From positions 1-5,426 of the forward strand of contig CALLAG010000055.1 in NCBI GenBank assembly GCA_938002705.1: DNA of 5,426 nt, written 5' to 3'. The stretch's first letter is position 1, and every line of letters starts with the position of its first letter. A model generated the notes under the pieces. It had not been told where the DNA came from, searched no databases, and saw only the letters and a program-made list of their open reading frames with translations. Position numbers and translations under genes: made by a program. The DNA is from an uncultured Saprospiraceae bacterium. Its GTDB lineage: Bacteria; Bacteroidota; Bacteroidia; Chitinophagales; Saprospiraceae. Positions 5,399 to 5,426 of the stretch are shown here, piece by piece.

Positions 5399-5426
5399 GC
5401 GAGGCTTTCTAACGCAGATATGGAAT

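Overview
The window looks like a stretch of chromosome from a member of the Bacteroidota, possibly a Saprospiria- or Chitinophaga-like lineage (the exact group is a guess). Supporting signs are the moderately AT-rich DNA, the lack of Shine-Dalgarno sequences, two sites matching the Bacteroidota -7 promoter consensus TAnnTTTG, and a gene set typical of that phylum: a MltD-like transglycosylase, a HemJ oxidase, a DUF6702 protein and a YidD factor.

Layout. Positions 1-~600 are non-coding and hold a tandem array of about 135-bp repeats that runs in from the left edge and decays toward the first gene. 661-1572 (+) is a secreted lytic transglycosylase with its own promoter. 1573-1839 is non-coding, with a cluster of hairpins closed by an 11-bp inverted repeat. 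1840-2028 (-) is a probable 62-residue membrane-anchored cysteine-containing protein. A 74-bp divergent spacer separates it from a tight three-gene plus-strand run at 2103-4366: a membrane-anchored CHAP-domain protein, HemJ (protoporphyrinogen IX oxidase), and an anchored SRPBCC plus GyrI-like fusion. That run ends in a strong intrinsic terminator at 4376-4409. A second unit follows: a DUF6702 protein (4421-4918) and yidD (4915-5145). The yidD gene appears to start at a CTG codon that overlaps the DUF6702 stop codon. 5146-5426 carries no convincing gene but several palindromes.

How it fits together. The shared theme is the cell envelope: two peptidoglycan-directed enzymes, an inner-membrane haem-synthesis enzyme, an anchored ligand-binding-type protein and a membrane-insertion accessory factor. 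I see no defence system, CRISPR array, integrase or intact mobile element. The least explained parts are the repeat array, the structured spacer at 1607-1722, the small divergent gene and the CTG-started yidD.
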